This document shows, in pieces, positions 15,043 through 24,326 of a stretch of 64,000 nt of DNA (its first letter is position 1; each line of letters opens with the position of its first letter). The stretch is taken from NCBI RefSeq assembly GCF_017302985.1, contig NZ_JAFIMU010000007.1, forward strand, positions 3,053,001 through 3,117,000, written 5' to 3'. This stretch comes from Corallococcus macrosporus. Its GTDB lineage: Bacteria; Myxococcota; Myxococcia; Myxococcales; Myxococcaceae. Position numbers and translations under genes: made by a program. The notes under the pieces are model-generated. The model made no database searches, was not told where the DNA came from, and saw only the letters and a program-made list of their open reading frames with translations.

Positions 15043-15483
15043 CTAGTAACCCCGTTCCGCCAGGTACAGGTCCACGAGCGCGCCTTCTTCGTACCAGGCG
15101 TGTCGCATCTCTGACTTGAACCACCGCGAGTCCGGACGCGCCGAGCGCACCTCCAGCTTCACCCGGTTGGGCCCCGTGTCGATGACCGCCGCGCGCGCCT
15201 TGCACGCCGGGCCGGGGTCCTCGCCGAAGCCGCCCTCCAGGCACACCTCGTCCCCCACCGCCAGGCGCCGGGCGTACTCACTGGCCAGGTAGAGGGCGTC
15301 GTCACAGCCGCCGCGCACGGAGGACTTTCCCAGCGCCGCGCAGCGGTCCTGCGTGGGCGCGCGGATGACGGGCACGTTGGAGCTGATCGCATCCTCGTCG
15401 TTGGGGTCGCGCTGATACGGGCCCACCTGCTTGCAGCCCGCCACCGCCACCAGGGCCGTCAGGCCCACCCACGTCCACCTCAT
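15043..15483 (-). CDS. Small lipoprotein, hypothetical
   Basis: The product is 146 aa, starting at ATG 15483 with GGAGG 10 bases upstream. A type II signal peptide ends in VAVAGC (Cys17). The mature part has two likely disulphides (C-A-A-L...G-G-C and C-L-E...A-C) and a C-terminal strand-rich segment ending in DLYLAERGY. I do not recognise the family. It lies between panD and the EcsC-like gene, all on the minus strand, and may share a transcript with the latter (40-base gap). Confidence 0.55.
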   Translation of the reverse strand: MRWTWVGLTALVAVAGCKQVGPYQRDPNDEDAISSNVPVIRAPTQDRCAALGKSSVRGGCDDALYLASEYARRLAVGDEVCLEGGFGEDPGPACKARAAVIDTGPNRVKLEVRSARPDSRWFKSEMRHAWYEEGALVDLYLAERGY

Positions 15484-15602
15484 CGCGTCATCGCCTCCGG
15501 GACGCGCGCCGCCGCGCACCCGCGCCTGCAAGGAAAGGGCGGGAAGCATGGCAGACAGGGCAGGGGGCGGCAAAAGGTGCCGCCGGGGGTCTACAGCGTC
15601 CC

Positions 15603-15995
15603 TTACGCGATACGGCGCGCGGGCCCGGGGATTTCCTCGGTGACGCCAGGGACAGCCCGGTTCTTGCCGTCCACGAAGACGACGGTGGGCTTCCAGTGGG
15701 CGACCTCCGCCTCCTCGACCTCCGCGAAGGTGGCGAGGATGACCAGGTCGCCCGGCTGGTTGAGGTGCGCCGCCGCGCCGTTGATGCAGATGACACCGCT
15801 GCCGGACTCGCCCTCCAGGGCGTAGGTCTCCAGGCGGGTGCCGCGCGTGACGTTCCACACCGCGACCTTCTCGAAGGGCAGGATGTCCGCCGCCTTGAGC
15901 AGGTCCTTGTCGATGGTCACCGAACCCTCGTAGTCGAGGTCGGCCTGGGTCACCGTCGCGCGGTGGATCTTGGACTTGAAGAGGATGCGGCGCAT
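15603..15995 (-). CDS. panD: Aspartate 1-decarboxylase
   Basis: The product is 130 aa, the normal length for PanD. The zymogen cleavage site G24-S25 is intact in Y-E-G-S-V; Ser25 becomes the pyruvoyl cofactor. K9 and H11 in F-K-S-K-I-H-R-A and the N-G-A-A-A-H loop are the expected active-site elements. The enzyme makes beta-alanine from aspartate for pantothenate and coenzyme A. The gene stands apart from panB and panC, which are not in this window. Confidence 0.95.
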   Translation of the reverse strand: MRRILFKSKIHRATVTQADLDYEGSVTIDKDLLKAADILPFEKVAVWNVTRGTRLETYALEGESGSGVICINGAAAHLNQPGDLVILATFAEVEEAEVAHWKPTVVFVDGKNRAVPGVTEEIPGPARRIA

Positions 15996-16092
15996 GGGGG
16001 GCCCTCGGGAAGCGGCGCAACCGTAACGGCTCCCCTGCCCGGGGACAACATCCCCGGTGTCCCACGCACCGCCCGCCTCCCTGCACGCCCTC

Positions 16093-16941
16093 CTACTTCG
16101 TGAAATTCACGAACTGGCTCAGGTTCAGGGGCACGGACTGCGCGTCCGACGTCAGGTTGCCCGTCAGGCTCACCTGCGCGTTGCCGCCCGAGCGGAGCGC
16201 CATGGCCGCGGACGCGGCGCTCGCGAAGTTGATGGTGAGCGGCAGCGTCACCTGCTTGGTCCCGCTGCCGTCCAGCATGCCCAGGTTGCCCGTGGACAGG
16301 TTGCCCACGTTGGCGCCCGCCACCTTGAGCGCTCCGGTGATGCCCGCCACCGGCAGGGGGAAGGCGTTGCGGTTGGTGATGGCCAGGGGGAACTCCACCG
16401 TGGCTCCGCTGATGGTGATGTTGGTGATGCGCGGCGACTGGAACTGCACCTGGGGAATCTTGGGGACGGGGAACGTGCCCTCCTTCTCCAGGGGGAACTT
16501 CAGCACGCCCAGCGGCGTCTGGATGCCCAGCGAGCCCTGCGCCTTGAAGGCCGCCGCGTCCTTGTTGAGGAACGTGGTCACCACCGGCGCGATGTCCGCG
16601 AACTTCACGTTGGCGGGGAAGACAATCTGGCTCTTGCCGTTGGACTTGAGGTTCAGGCCCTCGCGGGGCTTGCCGGCCACCAGCTGCTTGCCCTCCACGA
16701 AGAAGGCGTAGTCCACCGACGCCAGCTTCAGGCCCAGGCTGTTGGGGTTGTCCAGTTCATACACCAGGTCGACCGTGGCGTCGGACAGGGAGGCGTTCGC
16801 CAGCCGGGCCGTCTTGAACTTCAACGTAGGCTTCTTGAAGGCCCCGTTGAGCAGGCTCTGCAGCGCTGCGCAGCCGGAGAGCGTGGTGAGCGAAAGGGCG
16901 AAGAGGACCAGGAACGCGCGTTTCTGTTTCTTCATGGGCAT
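16093..16941 (-). CDS. LEA14/WHy-domain lipoprotein
   Basis: The product is 282 aa from ATG 16941 (ATG 16935 is two codons in). The leader is hydrophobic and ends in a lipobox (LSGC). The mature protein appears to contain two tandem LEA14/WHy domains: [11 protein letters not shown] near residue 60 and [17 protein letters not shown] near 175; the N-P-N and N-R-N-x-F motifs are the hallmark. In plants this fold is linked to desiccation tolerance; in bacteria it occurs in envelope lipoproteins of unclear role. No obvious operon partner is seen. Confidence 0.75.
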   Translation of the reverse strand: MPMKKQKRAFLVLFALSLTTLSGCAALQSLLNGAFKKPTLKFKTARLANASLSDATVDLVYELDNPNSLGLKLASVDYAFFVEGKQLVAGKPREGLNLKSNGKSQIVFPANVKFADIAPVVTTFLNKDAAAFKAQGSLGIQTPLGVLKFPLEKEGTFPVPKIPQVQFQSPRITNITISGATVEFPLAITNRNAFPLPVAGITGALKVAGANVGNLSTGNLGMLDGSGTKQVTLPLTINFASAASAAMALRSGGNAQVSLTGNLTSDAQSVPLNLSQFVNFTK

Positions 16942-17072
16942 GGGCGTAGCAGAGGACGCCCCGCGTTCGCGCGGATTCAATCGCCGCGCGTGTCGGGGCT
17001 GTGGCGGGTGCACCTTCGGCACGCCAATGGTATGCGCCAGGAGGACTCCCCCGTGCTGGAGGTTGGCCCCTC

Positions 17073-18563
17073 GTGACAGGTGGTATCTTGTCTCACCCCC
17101 TCGCGCTGGCGGTGCTGGCGGCGCTGTCACTCACGGGCTGCTCCCAGGCCGGGTCCGGCGCTTCGGGGACGGCGCCCTCGCGGCAGATGGCCCTGAAGCC
17201 GTGCCGGCTGGACGGCGTGGCGGCGCAGACGCTGTGCGGCACGCTGGAGGTCTTCGAGGACCGGGCCGCGGCGAAGGGGCGGAAGATTCCCCTGCGCGTG
17301 GTGGTGGTGCCCGCGCTCGCGTCGCAGCCGAAGGAGGATCCGCTGTTCTTCCTCGCGGGCGGCCCCGGGCAGGCGGCGTCCCGCACGCGCATCCTGCCGG
17401 CGCTGGAGCGCATCCGGCGCCAGCGCGACATCGTGTTCGTGGACCAGCGCGGCACGGGGGACTCGCACCCGCTGGACTGCGAGGCGCTGAACCCGTCGCG
17501 CACGTCGCTGGCGGAGCGCTTCGAGGACCGCGAGGACGCGGACGTGATTCCCCAGTGCAGGAAGGGCTGGGACGCGGACGAGCGGCTCTACACGACGTCC
17601 ATCGCGATGGACGACCTGGACGACGTGAGAGCGGCGCTGGGCTACCGGCAGGTGAACCTGTGGGGCATCTCGTACGGGACGCGCGCTGCGCTGGTGTACA
17701 TGCGCCAGCACCCGGACCGCGTGCGCACCGCCATCCTGGATGGCGTGGCCCCCATGGGGCAGTACCTGCCGCTGTACGCCGCGCGCGACGGCCAGCGCGC
17801 CCTGGACCTGCTGCTGGACGCGTGCGCGAAGGACCCCGTCTGCGCGAAGGCGTACCCGGACCTGCGGGCGCGCACGGAAGCGCTGCTCACGAAGCTGGAG
17901 GCCGCGCCCGCGAAGGTGCGCCTGGCGCACCCGCGCACGGGCGTGATGGAGGACTTCACGCTCACCCGGCGCGTCTTCCTGTCGGAGCTGTTCTCGTTGC
18001 TCTACAGCCCGGACGTCGCGTCGCTGGTGCCGCTGATGCTGGACCGCGCCACCAGGGATGACTGGACGTCCTTCGTCGCGCTGTCGCTGGGGCTCACGGA
18101 CGAGGTGGCCCGCACCACCAGCCGGGGCATGTTCCTGGCGGTGGTGTGCGCGGAGGACGCGCCCTTCTTCACGGAAGAAGATGCCGAGCGCGAGGCGAAG
18201 GGCACCTGGTTCGGCCCGCGCATGGCGCTGGACGTGAAGCGCGCGTGCGCGAAGTGGCCCCAGGCGAACGTGCCCAGGAGCTTCCGCGAGCCGGTGAAGT
18301 CGGACATCCCCACGCTGCTGCTGTCCGGCGAGCTGGACCCGGTGACGCCGCCGCCCTGGGGCGAGCAGGCGAAGGCGACGCTCACGCACAGCCTGCACGT
18401 GGTGGTGCCGGGGCTGGGGCACAACACGGTGGGCGCGGACTGTGCGCGCTCGCTGATGGCGGAGGTGCTCACGCGCGGCAGCGTGGAGGGCCTGACGCCG
18501 GACTGTGGCGCGGGCCTCAAGCGGCCGCCCTTCTTCACCTCCTTCGCTGGCCCCGTGCCGTAG
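17073..18563 (+). CDS. Secreted S33-type alpha/beta-hydrolase (proline iminopeptidase/TAP-like)
   Basis: The product is 496 aa from GTG 17073, 10 bases after a GGAGG. The leader ends in a lipobox (SLTGC), so it is probably lipid-anchored outside the cytoplasm. The alpha/beta-hydrolase fold is clear: the F-L-A-G-G-P-G-Q oxyanion region, D-Q-R-G-T-G-D-S, nucleophile elbow G-I-S200-Y-G-T, D422 in G-E-L-D-P-V-T-P-P and H450 in G-L-G-H-N-T. The last part matches the TAP-like C-terminal domain of tripeptidyl aminopeptidases. It likely removes N-terminal residues from peptides. Only 14 bases separate it from the ABC-transporter pair, so the three may form an operon. Confidence 0.85.
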   Translation: MTGGILSHPLALAVLAALSLTGCSQAGSGASGTAPSRQMALKPCRLDGVAAQTLCGTLEVFEDRAAAKGRKIPLRVVVVPALASQPKEDPLFFLAGGPGQAASRTRILPALERIRRQRDIVFVDQRGTGDSHPLDCEALNPSRTSLAERFEDREDADVIPQCRKGWDADERLYTTSIAMDDLDDVRAALGYRQVNLWGISYGTRAALVYMRQHPDRVRTAILDGVAPMGQYLPLYAARDGQRALDLLLDACAKDPVCAKAYPDLRARTEALLTKLEAAPAKVRLAHPRTGVMEDFTLTRRVFLSELFSLLYSPDVASLVPLMLDRATRDDWTSFVALSLGLTDEVARTTSRGMFLAVVCAEDAPFFTEEDAEREAKGTWFGPRMALDVKRACAKWPQANVPRSFREPVKSDIPTLLLSGELDPVTPPPWGEQAKATLTHSLHVVVPGLGHNTVGADCARSLMAEVLTRGSVEGLTPDCGAGLKRPPFFTSFAGPVP

Positions 18564-18577
18564 GACTCCACGCGCCC

Positions 18578-19312
18578 ATGATTGAAGCCAGGAACCTGCA
18601 CAAGCGCTTCGGCTCCGTGACGGCCGTGCACGACGTGACCTTCACCGCGGAGGACGGCGTCATCACGGGCCTGCTCGGGCCCAACGGCGCGGGCAAGACG
18701 ACGACGCTGCGCATGCTCTACACGCTGGTGCGCCCGGACGGCGGCACCGCCACCGTGGACGGCGTGGACGTGGCCCAGAAGCCGGAGGTGGCCCGTCGCG
18801 CGCTGGGCGTGCTGCCCGACGCGCGCGGCCTCTACCCGCGCCTCACCGCGCGCGAGCACGCGCGGTACTTCGGCGAGCTGCACGGGCTGTCCGGCGCCGC
18901 GCTGGACGCGCGCGTGGAGGAGCTGGTGGAGCTGCTGGACATGAAGGACATCGCGGACCGGCGCACGGAGGGCTTCAGCCAGGGCGAGCGCGTGAAGGTG
19001 GCGCTGGCGCGCGCGCTGGTGCACGGGCCTCGCAACGTGCTCCTGGACGAGCCCACCAACGGCCTGGACGTGATGGCCACGCGCTCCGTGCGCACGCTCC
19101 TGCGCAAGCTGAAGGCGCAGGGCTGCTGCGTGGTGTTCTCCAGCCACGTGATGCAGGAGGTGGCCGCGCTGTGTGACCGCATCGTGGTGGTGGCGCGCGG
19201 CCGGGTGGTGGCGGACGGGACGGCGGACGCGCTGCGCGCCTCCACCGGCAAGGACAGCCTGGAGGAAGCCTTCGTGAGCGTGATTGGCAGCGAGCAGGGG
19301 TTGCGCGAATGA
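18578..19312 (+). CDS. natA: ABC transporter ATP-binding protein, NatA type
   Basis: The product is 244 aa. Walker [10 protein letters not shown] starts at residue 34, the signature reads F-S-Q-G-E instead of L-S-G-G-Q, Walker B is [12 protein letters not shown] and the switch His lies in F-S-S-H-V-M. Length and order match the ATPase of two-gene ABC-2 exporters such as NatAB. It powers the permease encoded next; the stop overlaps the permease start by 4 bases (ATGA at 19309). The substrate could be sodium, as in NatAB of Bacillus, or another small compound. The gene symbol is by similarity only. Confidence 0.85.
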   Translation: MIEARNLHKRFGSVTAVHDVTFTAEDGVITGLLGPNGAGKTTTLRMLYTLVRPDGGTATVDGVDVAQKPEVARRALGVLPDARGLYPRLTAREHARYFGELHGLSGAALDARVEELVELLDMKDIADRRTEGFSQGERVKVALARALVHGPRNVLLDEPTNGLDVMATRSVRTLLRKLKAQGCCVVFSSHVMQEVAALCDRIVVVARGRVVADGTADALRASTGKDSLEEAFVSVIGSEQGLRE

Positions 19313-20481
19313 GGGGCCAGGTCGGGACGGTGCTTCGCAAGGAGGTGCGTGACCACCTGCGCGACAGGCGCACGCTGGGCTCCGCCATCCTGTGGCCGCT
19401 GTTGGGCCCGCTGGTGTTCCTGGTGATGTTCAACGTGATGGCGTCCTGGTACCGGCAGGACCGGCCGCTGGAGATGCCCGTGGTGGGCCGCGAGCACGCG
19501 CCCAGCCTGATGGCCTTCCTGGAGCGCTACGGCGCGAAGTTGTCGGAGGCCCCCCAGGACTACGAGGCGCTGGTGCAGGCCGGGAAGCTGGACGTGGTGC
19601 TGGTGGTGCCGGAGGACTACGCGAAGTCCTTCGCGGACGGACACACCGCGGCGGTGCGGCTGGTGGTGGACAGCTCGCGCAACAAGGCCCGCCAGTCCGT
19701 GCAGCGCGCGCAGCGGATGCTGGGGGCGTACTCGCAGCAGACCGGCAGCCAGCGCCTGTTCGCGCGCGGCGTGTCCCCGGAGCTGGCGGTGCCCGTGCGC
19801 GTGGATGAGCTGGATTTGTCCACGCCCGAGCGCACCGCGGCCACGGTGCTCACCACCATCCCGCTGTTCCTGGTGATGGCGGCGTTCGCGGGCGGCATGC
19901 AGCTGGCCAGCGACACCATGGCGGGCGAGCGCGAGCGCGGCTCGCTGGAGCCCCTGCTGCTCAACCCCGCCCCACGCGGCGCGGTGGTGACGGGCAAGTG
20001 GCTGGCCACCTGCGCCATGGCGGCCACGGGCGTGCTGTTGTGTCTGGTGGGTTACTTCCTGGTGGTGAAGCGCGTGCCGCTGGAGGACCTGGGCGTGCGC
20101 GCCCGCTTCGACGCGCCGGCCGCGCTGGGCATGCTGGCCGCGGTGCTGCCGCTGGTGCTGGCCGCGTCCGCCGTGCAGATGTGGGTGTCCACCTATGCAC
20201 GGTCGTTCAAGGAGGCGCAGACGTACCTGTCCCTCCTGATGGTGCTGCCCACACTGCCCGGGATGCTGCTGGCCCTGTCCCCCATCCAGACGCAGACGTG
20301 GATGTTCGCGGTGCCGGTGCTGGGGCAGGAGCTGCTCGCGGGCGAGGTGATGCGCGGCGAGTCGCTGGGGCCCGTGCCCTTCCTGCTCGCGCTCCTGTCC
20401 TGCGTGGCGGTGTCCGCGGTGGCGCTGCACTTCACCACGCGTCTGTTGACCCAGGAGCGCATCATCTTCGGCAGGAGCTAG
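19309..20481 (+). CDS. natB: ABC-2 type permease, NatB-like
   Basis: The product is 390 aa. It has one N-terminal membrane helix (about 25-45), a large external loop of about 130 residues, then five helices in the C-terminal half (VLTTIPLFLVMAAFAGG onwards). The A-G-E-R-E-R-G-S-L-E-P-L-L motif just after the second helix is the coupling-helix signature of ABC-2 permeases and of NatB. It forms the exporter with the ATPase upstream, from which it is translated by an ATGA overlap. The substrate is not predictable. Confidence 0.85.
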   Translation: MRGQVGTVLRKEVRDHLRDRRTLGSAILWPLLGPLVFLVMFNVMASWYRQDRPLEMPVVGREHAPSLMAFLERYGAKLSEAPQDYEALVQAGKLDVVLVVPEDYAKSFADGHTAAVRLVVDSSRNKARQSVQRAQRMLGAYSQQTGSQRLFARGVSPELAVPVRVDELDLSTPERTAATVLTTIPLFLVMAAFAGGMQLASDTMAGERERGSLEPLLLNPAPRGAVVTGKWLATCAMAATGVLLCLVGYFLVVKRVPLEDLGVRARFDAPAALGMLAAVLPLVLAASAVQMWVSTYARSFKEAQTYLSLLMVLPTLPGMLLALSPIQTQTWMFAVPVLGQELLAGEVMRGESLGPVPFLLALLSCVAVSAVALHFTTRLLTQERIIFGRS

Positions 20482-20510
20482 CGGGCAGGCACGCGCGGCT
20501 CCCGGGCCGG

Positions 20511-20530
20511 GCCCCGAGTGTCTTCGGGGC
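20511..20530. terminator. Hairpin after the ABC transporter genes
   Basis: GCCCCGA (20511-20517) pairs with TCGGGGC (20524-20530) around a 6-base loop, 29 bases after the permease stop. There is no U tract, so it may be Rho-assisted. Confidence 0.5.
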
Positions 20531-20589
20531 GCCGCTTGGGCGCCGTGTTCGCGTGACAGCGCTGGCGAAGTGCCGTCCAATGTTTCGCG

Positions 20590-21663
20590 ATGACGCTCGA
20601 GCGTGAACGAGAAGCCCTGCTGCCCTTCGCCCCGGCCTCGGTGGCCTCCACGGCAGGGGAACCGCGGTTCGGCACGTACCAGGGAGAGCTGCCGGAGGTG
20701 GACCTGCCCCGGCTGTTGGGGAAGTGGGCCCCGGGGCGCACCACGCGCCTGCTCAAGCGCAAGCGCTGGCACTACACCTTCGTCGCCACGCAGGAGGTGG
20801 CGGCCCTCTTCGCGGTGGTGGACCTGGGCTACACCGCCAACGCCTTCGCGGTGGCGGTGGACCTCCAGGAGAAGAAGCCGCTCTGCGACGTGAGCTTCCT
20901 GGGCGTGCCCGGGCCGCTCGCGGAGGTGAGCGACAAGCCGGGCGCGGGGCTCGTGGCGGCCTTCCGCACGCTGGGCGGGCGCATGTCCGTGAAGCGCGGC
21001 GAGTCCGACGAGCGCTATCAAGTCGAGGTGGACGTCAGCCGCATGCGCACGCAGTCGCTCCAGTCGTTCCAGTGGAACGGCGAGCTGCTGGTGGCGGGCG
21101 GCCCGCCGGCCCTCACCGTCATCGCGCCGGTGGAGGGCGACGGCCTGGTCAACGTCACCCAGAAGCGCAGCGGCCTGCTGGCCTTCGGCAGCCTGGAGGC
21201 GGGCGGCCGGCGCTTCCGGCTGGACGGCGGCGTGGGCGGCATGGACTACACGCAGGGCTACCTGGCGCGGCACACCGCCTGGCGCTGGGCCTTCGCGGCG
21301 GGACGGCTGGCGGACGGCACGCCCGTGGGACTCAACCTGGTGGAGGGCTTCAACGAGGGCACCTCCGAGGCCAACGAGAACGCCGTCTGGCTGGGGGACC
21401 GGCTCTACCCCGTGGGCCGCGCGCGCTTCGAATACGACGCGAAGGAGCTGCTGGACCCGTGGCGCCTGACGACCGCGGACGGCGCGGTGGACCTGCGCTT
21501 CAAGCCCATCTACGTGCACCGCGAGGAGCGCAACCTGCGCCTCGTGGTGAGCCACTTCGCCCAGCCCGTGGGCTTCTTCGAGGGCACCCTGCGCGTGGGC
21601 GGCCAGGAGCTGAAGCTGTCCAACGTCCCCGGCGTCACCGAGGACCAGGACATGCTCTGGTAG
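20590..21663 (+). CDS. DUF2804 family protein
   Basis: The product is 357 aa without signal peptide. It matches the DUF2804 family over its length: an early G-K-W-A-P-G region, W-H-Y-T-F-V-A-T, a central M-D-Y-T-Q-G-Y with a W-R-W-A-F-A-A-G strand, G-L-N-L-V-E-G, N-E-N-A-V-W and a terminal P-V-G-F-F-E-G-T-L with V-P-G-V-T-E-D. The beta-rich fold is related to hydroxyneurosporene-hydratase-like proteins, so a lipid or carotenoid-related role has been proposed by resemblance only. It stands alone between the ABC genes and the tail-fibre-like lipoprotein. Confidence 0.8.
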   Translation: MTLEREREALLPFAPASVASTAGEPRFGTYQGELPEVDLPRLLGKWAPGRTTRLLKRKRWHYTFVATQEVAALFAVVDLGYTANAFAVAVDLQEKKPLCDVSFLGVPGPLAEVSDKPGAGLVAAFRTLGGRMSVKRGESDERYQVEVDVSRMRTQSLQSFQWNGELLVAGGPPALTVIAPVEGDGLVNVTQKRSGLLAFGSLEAGGRRFRLDGGVGGMDYTQGYLARHTAWRWAFAAGRLADGTPVGLNLVEGFNEGTSEANENAVWLGDRLYPVGRARFEYDAKELLDPWRLTTADGAVDLRFKPIYVHREERNLRLVVSHFAQPVGFFEGTLRVGGQELKLSNVPGVTEDQDMLW

Positions 21664-21762
21664 CGGCTGTTCTCCTGGAGCGCAGGGCTCTCCGGGAGGT
21701 CCTGGGTTGTCTTGGACCCGGTGCTTTGCCAGTGTGAGCGCACTTCACCTGGAGAGCACCGC

Positions 21763-23172
21763 ATGTCGTCCGTCCGAGGAGCTGGGGTCGCGCTGAGCTG
21801 TGTCGTGGGGCTGCTGGTGGTCAGCGGCTGTGGCGGTGATGGCGCGCAGGGGCCGGTGGGACCGGCGGGGCCGCCGGGGCCGGTGGAGGTGGGCACCGGG
21901 CTGAAGCTCGACGGCGAGTCGGTGAGCGTCGTCTACGGCGACGGGCCCGGCACGGCGGTGGAGGGGAATGATCCGCGCCTCGCCGCCGCGGCCCAGGCCA
22001 TCCGCAACGGGACGGAGCCGCAGGACGCGTCGTTCGCGGTGGCGGGCACGGGGCAGGTGCGCGGCCGGCTGACGGCGAACGCGGACGTGCTCCTGGACGC
22101 GGCTGTGTCCGCCAGCGAGGCGCCGCCGCTCCTGCGCGTGAGGAACACCGTGTCGGGAGCGGGCGAGCCCACCTGGGACAGGTACCGGGTCTTCACGGTG
22201 GACGCCGCGGGCGGGGTGCTCGCGCGGGGAGAGCTGGGCTACGGCCTCATCCCCATGACGGGCGCGGGGAGCCGGATGATGTGGCACCCGTTCAAGACGG
22301 CCTTCCGCGTGGGATTCGCCGACACCGAGTGGGACGAGGCCAACGTCGGCTTCATGTCCTTCGCGGGCGGCAACAAGACCCGGGCCAGCAACTTCGGCGC
22401 CTTCGCGTACGGCGACCAGTGCGAGGCCTCCGGCACGGTCGCGGTGTGCCTGGGCTCCAACAGCAAGGCCCTTGGAAACGGGTCCCTGGCCGTGGGCCTC
22501 AGCTCCACCGCGAGCGGCGCCTCGTCCGTCGCCGTGGGCTTCACGACCGTGGCCTCGGGGCAGGGGGCGGTGGCGCTGGGCTACCGCACCACCGCGGACG
22601 GGGACTACGCGGCGGCGCTGGGGCAGCGCGCGAGCACGGACGGACGCACGGGGGCCTTCATCTGGGGAGACGCCTCCACCACCGCCATTGTCACGAGCAC
22701 CGCGAACAACCAGTTCACGGCGCGCGCCGCGGGCGGGTTCCGCTTCCGCACGAACGCCACGCTCACCACCGGCTGTGACCTGCCGGCGGGCTCGGGCGTG
22801 TTCAGCTGCACGTCGGACCGGGCCACGAAGGAGGACTTCCGCCGCGTGGACGCGGAGGCCGTGCTGGCGAAGGTGGCCGCGATGCCGGTGGAGAGCTGGC
22901 GCTACAGCGCGGAGGCCGAGGGCGTGCGCCACGTGGGCCCGGTGGCGCAGGACTTCCGCGCGGCGTTCGGCCTGGGCACGGATGACAAGAGCATCGGCCT
23001 GCTGGACATCGACGGCGTGAACATGGTGGCCATCCAGGCGCTGGCGCGGCGCACGGAGGAGCTGAACGCGAAGAGCGCGGAGGTGGACGCGCTCCGGGCG
23101 GAGATGGCGGAGCTGAAGCGCAGCCTGTCGCGCCTGGAGGCCGCCGTGCACGCGAAGGGTGTGAAGCGCTGA
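21763..23172 (+). CDS. Lipoprotein with collagen-like, YadA-head and S74 chaperone domains
   Basis: The product is 469 aa, starting at ATG 21763 (GGAG 8 bases upstream). A lipobox ends in VSGC. Then follow a short collagen-like G-x-P run (residues about 25-45), a beta-rich middle, trimeric YadA-head-like repeats of the form A-V-G-x-x-x-x-A-S-G (residues about 220-300), and a C-terminal intramolecular chaperone domain of the endosialidase/peptidase S74 family starting at C-T-S-D-R-A-T-K-E-D-F. In phage tail spikes that domain trims itself off at the Ser after assembly of the trimer; the T-S-D sequence is compatible with that. A C-terminal coiled coil follows. It is probably a trimeric surface fibre anchored by lipid. 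Confidence 0.8.
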   Translation: MSSVRGAGVALSCVVGLLVVSGCGGDGAQGPVGPAGPPGPVEVGTGLKLDGESVSVVYGDGPGTAVEGNDPRLAAAAQAIRNGTEPQDASFAVAGTGQVRGRLTANADVLLDAAVSASEAPPLLRVRNTVSGAGEPTWDRYRVFTVDAAGGVLARGELGYGLIPMTGAGSRMMWHPFKTAFRVGFADTEWDEANVGFMSFAGGNKTRASNFGAFAYGDQCEASGTVAVCLGSNSKALGNGSLAVGLSSTASGASSVAVGFTTVASGQGAVALGYRTTADGDYAAALGQRASTDGRTGAFIWGDASTTAIVTSTANNQFTARAAGGFRFRTNATLTTGCDLPAGSGVFSCTSDRATKEDFRRVDAEAVLAKVAAMPVESWRYSAEAEGVRHVGPVAQDFRAAFGLGTDDKSIGLLDIDGVNMVAIQALARRTEELNAKSAEVDALRAEMAELKRSLSRLEAAVHAKGVKR

Positions 23173-23258
23173 GGGCTTGCCGAGCCTTCATGACGGATGC
23201 CGTGGGGGCGCGAGGTAGGCTCATCGCGCCCTTTTTTTGTTTCAGGAGGACTCGCCCC

Positions 23259-24326
23259 ATGTCCTGCCCGCACTGTGGTCAGCCGCTTCCTGATGGCCTG
23301 TCGTCGCGGACGTGTCCCCACTGCGGCGGGGACGTGAACGCGCCGGGGTCGCCGGTGATGGACGACGTGGCGGACAAGGCCCAGAAGGCGGCGGACTCGG
23401 CGGGCCGCGCGGTGCAGGACGTGCTGGACGACCCCAGGCTGCGCGAGCGGCTGCCCGGAGGTTCGCTGCCGCTGCTCGGCTCCGGGCTGGTGGCGGCGGC
23501 GGTGGTGGTGCCCGTGCTGCCCTTCTTCGACGGTGGGCTGGGGCTGCCGTGGGCAGTGCTGATGCTGGTGGGCAGCGGCATGCTGGGAGGGCGCGAGTGG
23601 GTGGCCGCGGGCCGCACGCTCCCTCCCGCGCTGATGCCCCTGGTGAAGCGGGCCGCGCATCCGGCCTTCCTGCCCATGTTCACGGCGCTCACGGTGACGC
23701 AGGCGTTCCTGTCGCTGGAGCTGGGCGTGGCGTCGCTGTTGTGGGTGCTGGCGGCGGTGGTGCTGGGCTTCGTGCAGTGGCGCGCGTTCAAGGCGTCGCC
23801 GCTGGCGGAGCCGTCGCTCGACCGGCGGCCGTCGGACGTGCGGCTGAAGCGGTGGGTGTTCGCGGGCGTGGCGGCGTGCGCGGTGGGGCTGCTGTTGCCG
23901 TGGAGCACGGCATGGACGGGCTCGCGGGTGCCCACGATGCGGCTGCACCGAGAGCGCGACATCGTCATCGACGACAACTTCGGCTGGGACATCCAGGACC
24001 ACGACTCGTGGCGGTTCAACACGCTGGTGTTCCCGGCCTCCGCGCAGGGGGCGGGCACGGGGCGCGGCCGGCTGGGCGCGACGGGCGTGGTGCTGGGGCT
24101 GCTGGCGCTGGGCGTGCTGGGGTCGGTGCGGCGCGCGCGGGAGGCGCTGCCCCCGGCGGCGCCGGTGGTGCTCGCGGGCCTCATCACCGTGTGGGCGCTG
24201 ACGGGCCTGTCGTCGCGGCCCGGGCCGTGGCTGTTCCTGCTGGGCATCCTCGCGGTGGACGTGGCGGTGGCGCGCGAGTGGCAGGGGCCCCGGGGCGCGG
24301 TGCCTCCGGGGCCGCCGTCAGCGTGA
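23259..24326 (+). CDS. Zinc-ribbon multi-pass membrane protein
   Basis: The product is 355 aa. ATG 23259 follows AGGAGGA and opens with a double zinc ribbon, M-S-C-P-H-C-G ... C-P-H-C-G-G-D, at residues 1-24. After an acidic linker, about eight hydrophobic helices follow (for example PLLGSGLVAAAVVVPVLPFF and GVAACAVGLLLPWSTAWTG). One external loop carries W-D-I-Q-D-H-D-S-W-R-F. The family is unknown; zinc-ribbon plus membrane architecture is common for proteins of unassigned function in myxobacteria. It converges on the aldolase gene with overlapping ends (24318-24326). Confidence 0.65.
   Translation: MSCPHCGQPLPDGLSSRTCPHCGGDVNAPGSPVMDDVADKAQKAADSAGRAVQDVLDDPRLRERLPGGSLPLLGSGLVAAAVVVPVLPFFDGGLGLPWAVLMLVGSGMLGGREWVAAGRTLPPALMPLVKRAAHPAFLPMFTALTVTQAFLSLELGVASLLWVLAAVVLGFVQWRAFKASPLAEPSLDRRPSDVRLKRWVFAGVAACAVGLLLPWSTAWTGSRVPTMRLHRERDIVIDDNFGWDIQDHDSWRFNTLVFPASAQGAGTGRGRLGATGVVLGLLALGVLGSVRRAREALPPAAPVVLAGLITVWALTGLSSRPGPWLFLLGILAVDVAVAREWQGPRGAVPPGPPSA

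Noticed and set aside
18832-21555. 907-codon minus-strand frame across the ABC transporter and DUF2804 genes
   Set aside because: His/Arg/Gln-rich composition without motifs; it crosses three well-supported plus-strand genes and their intergenic terminator.
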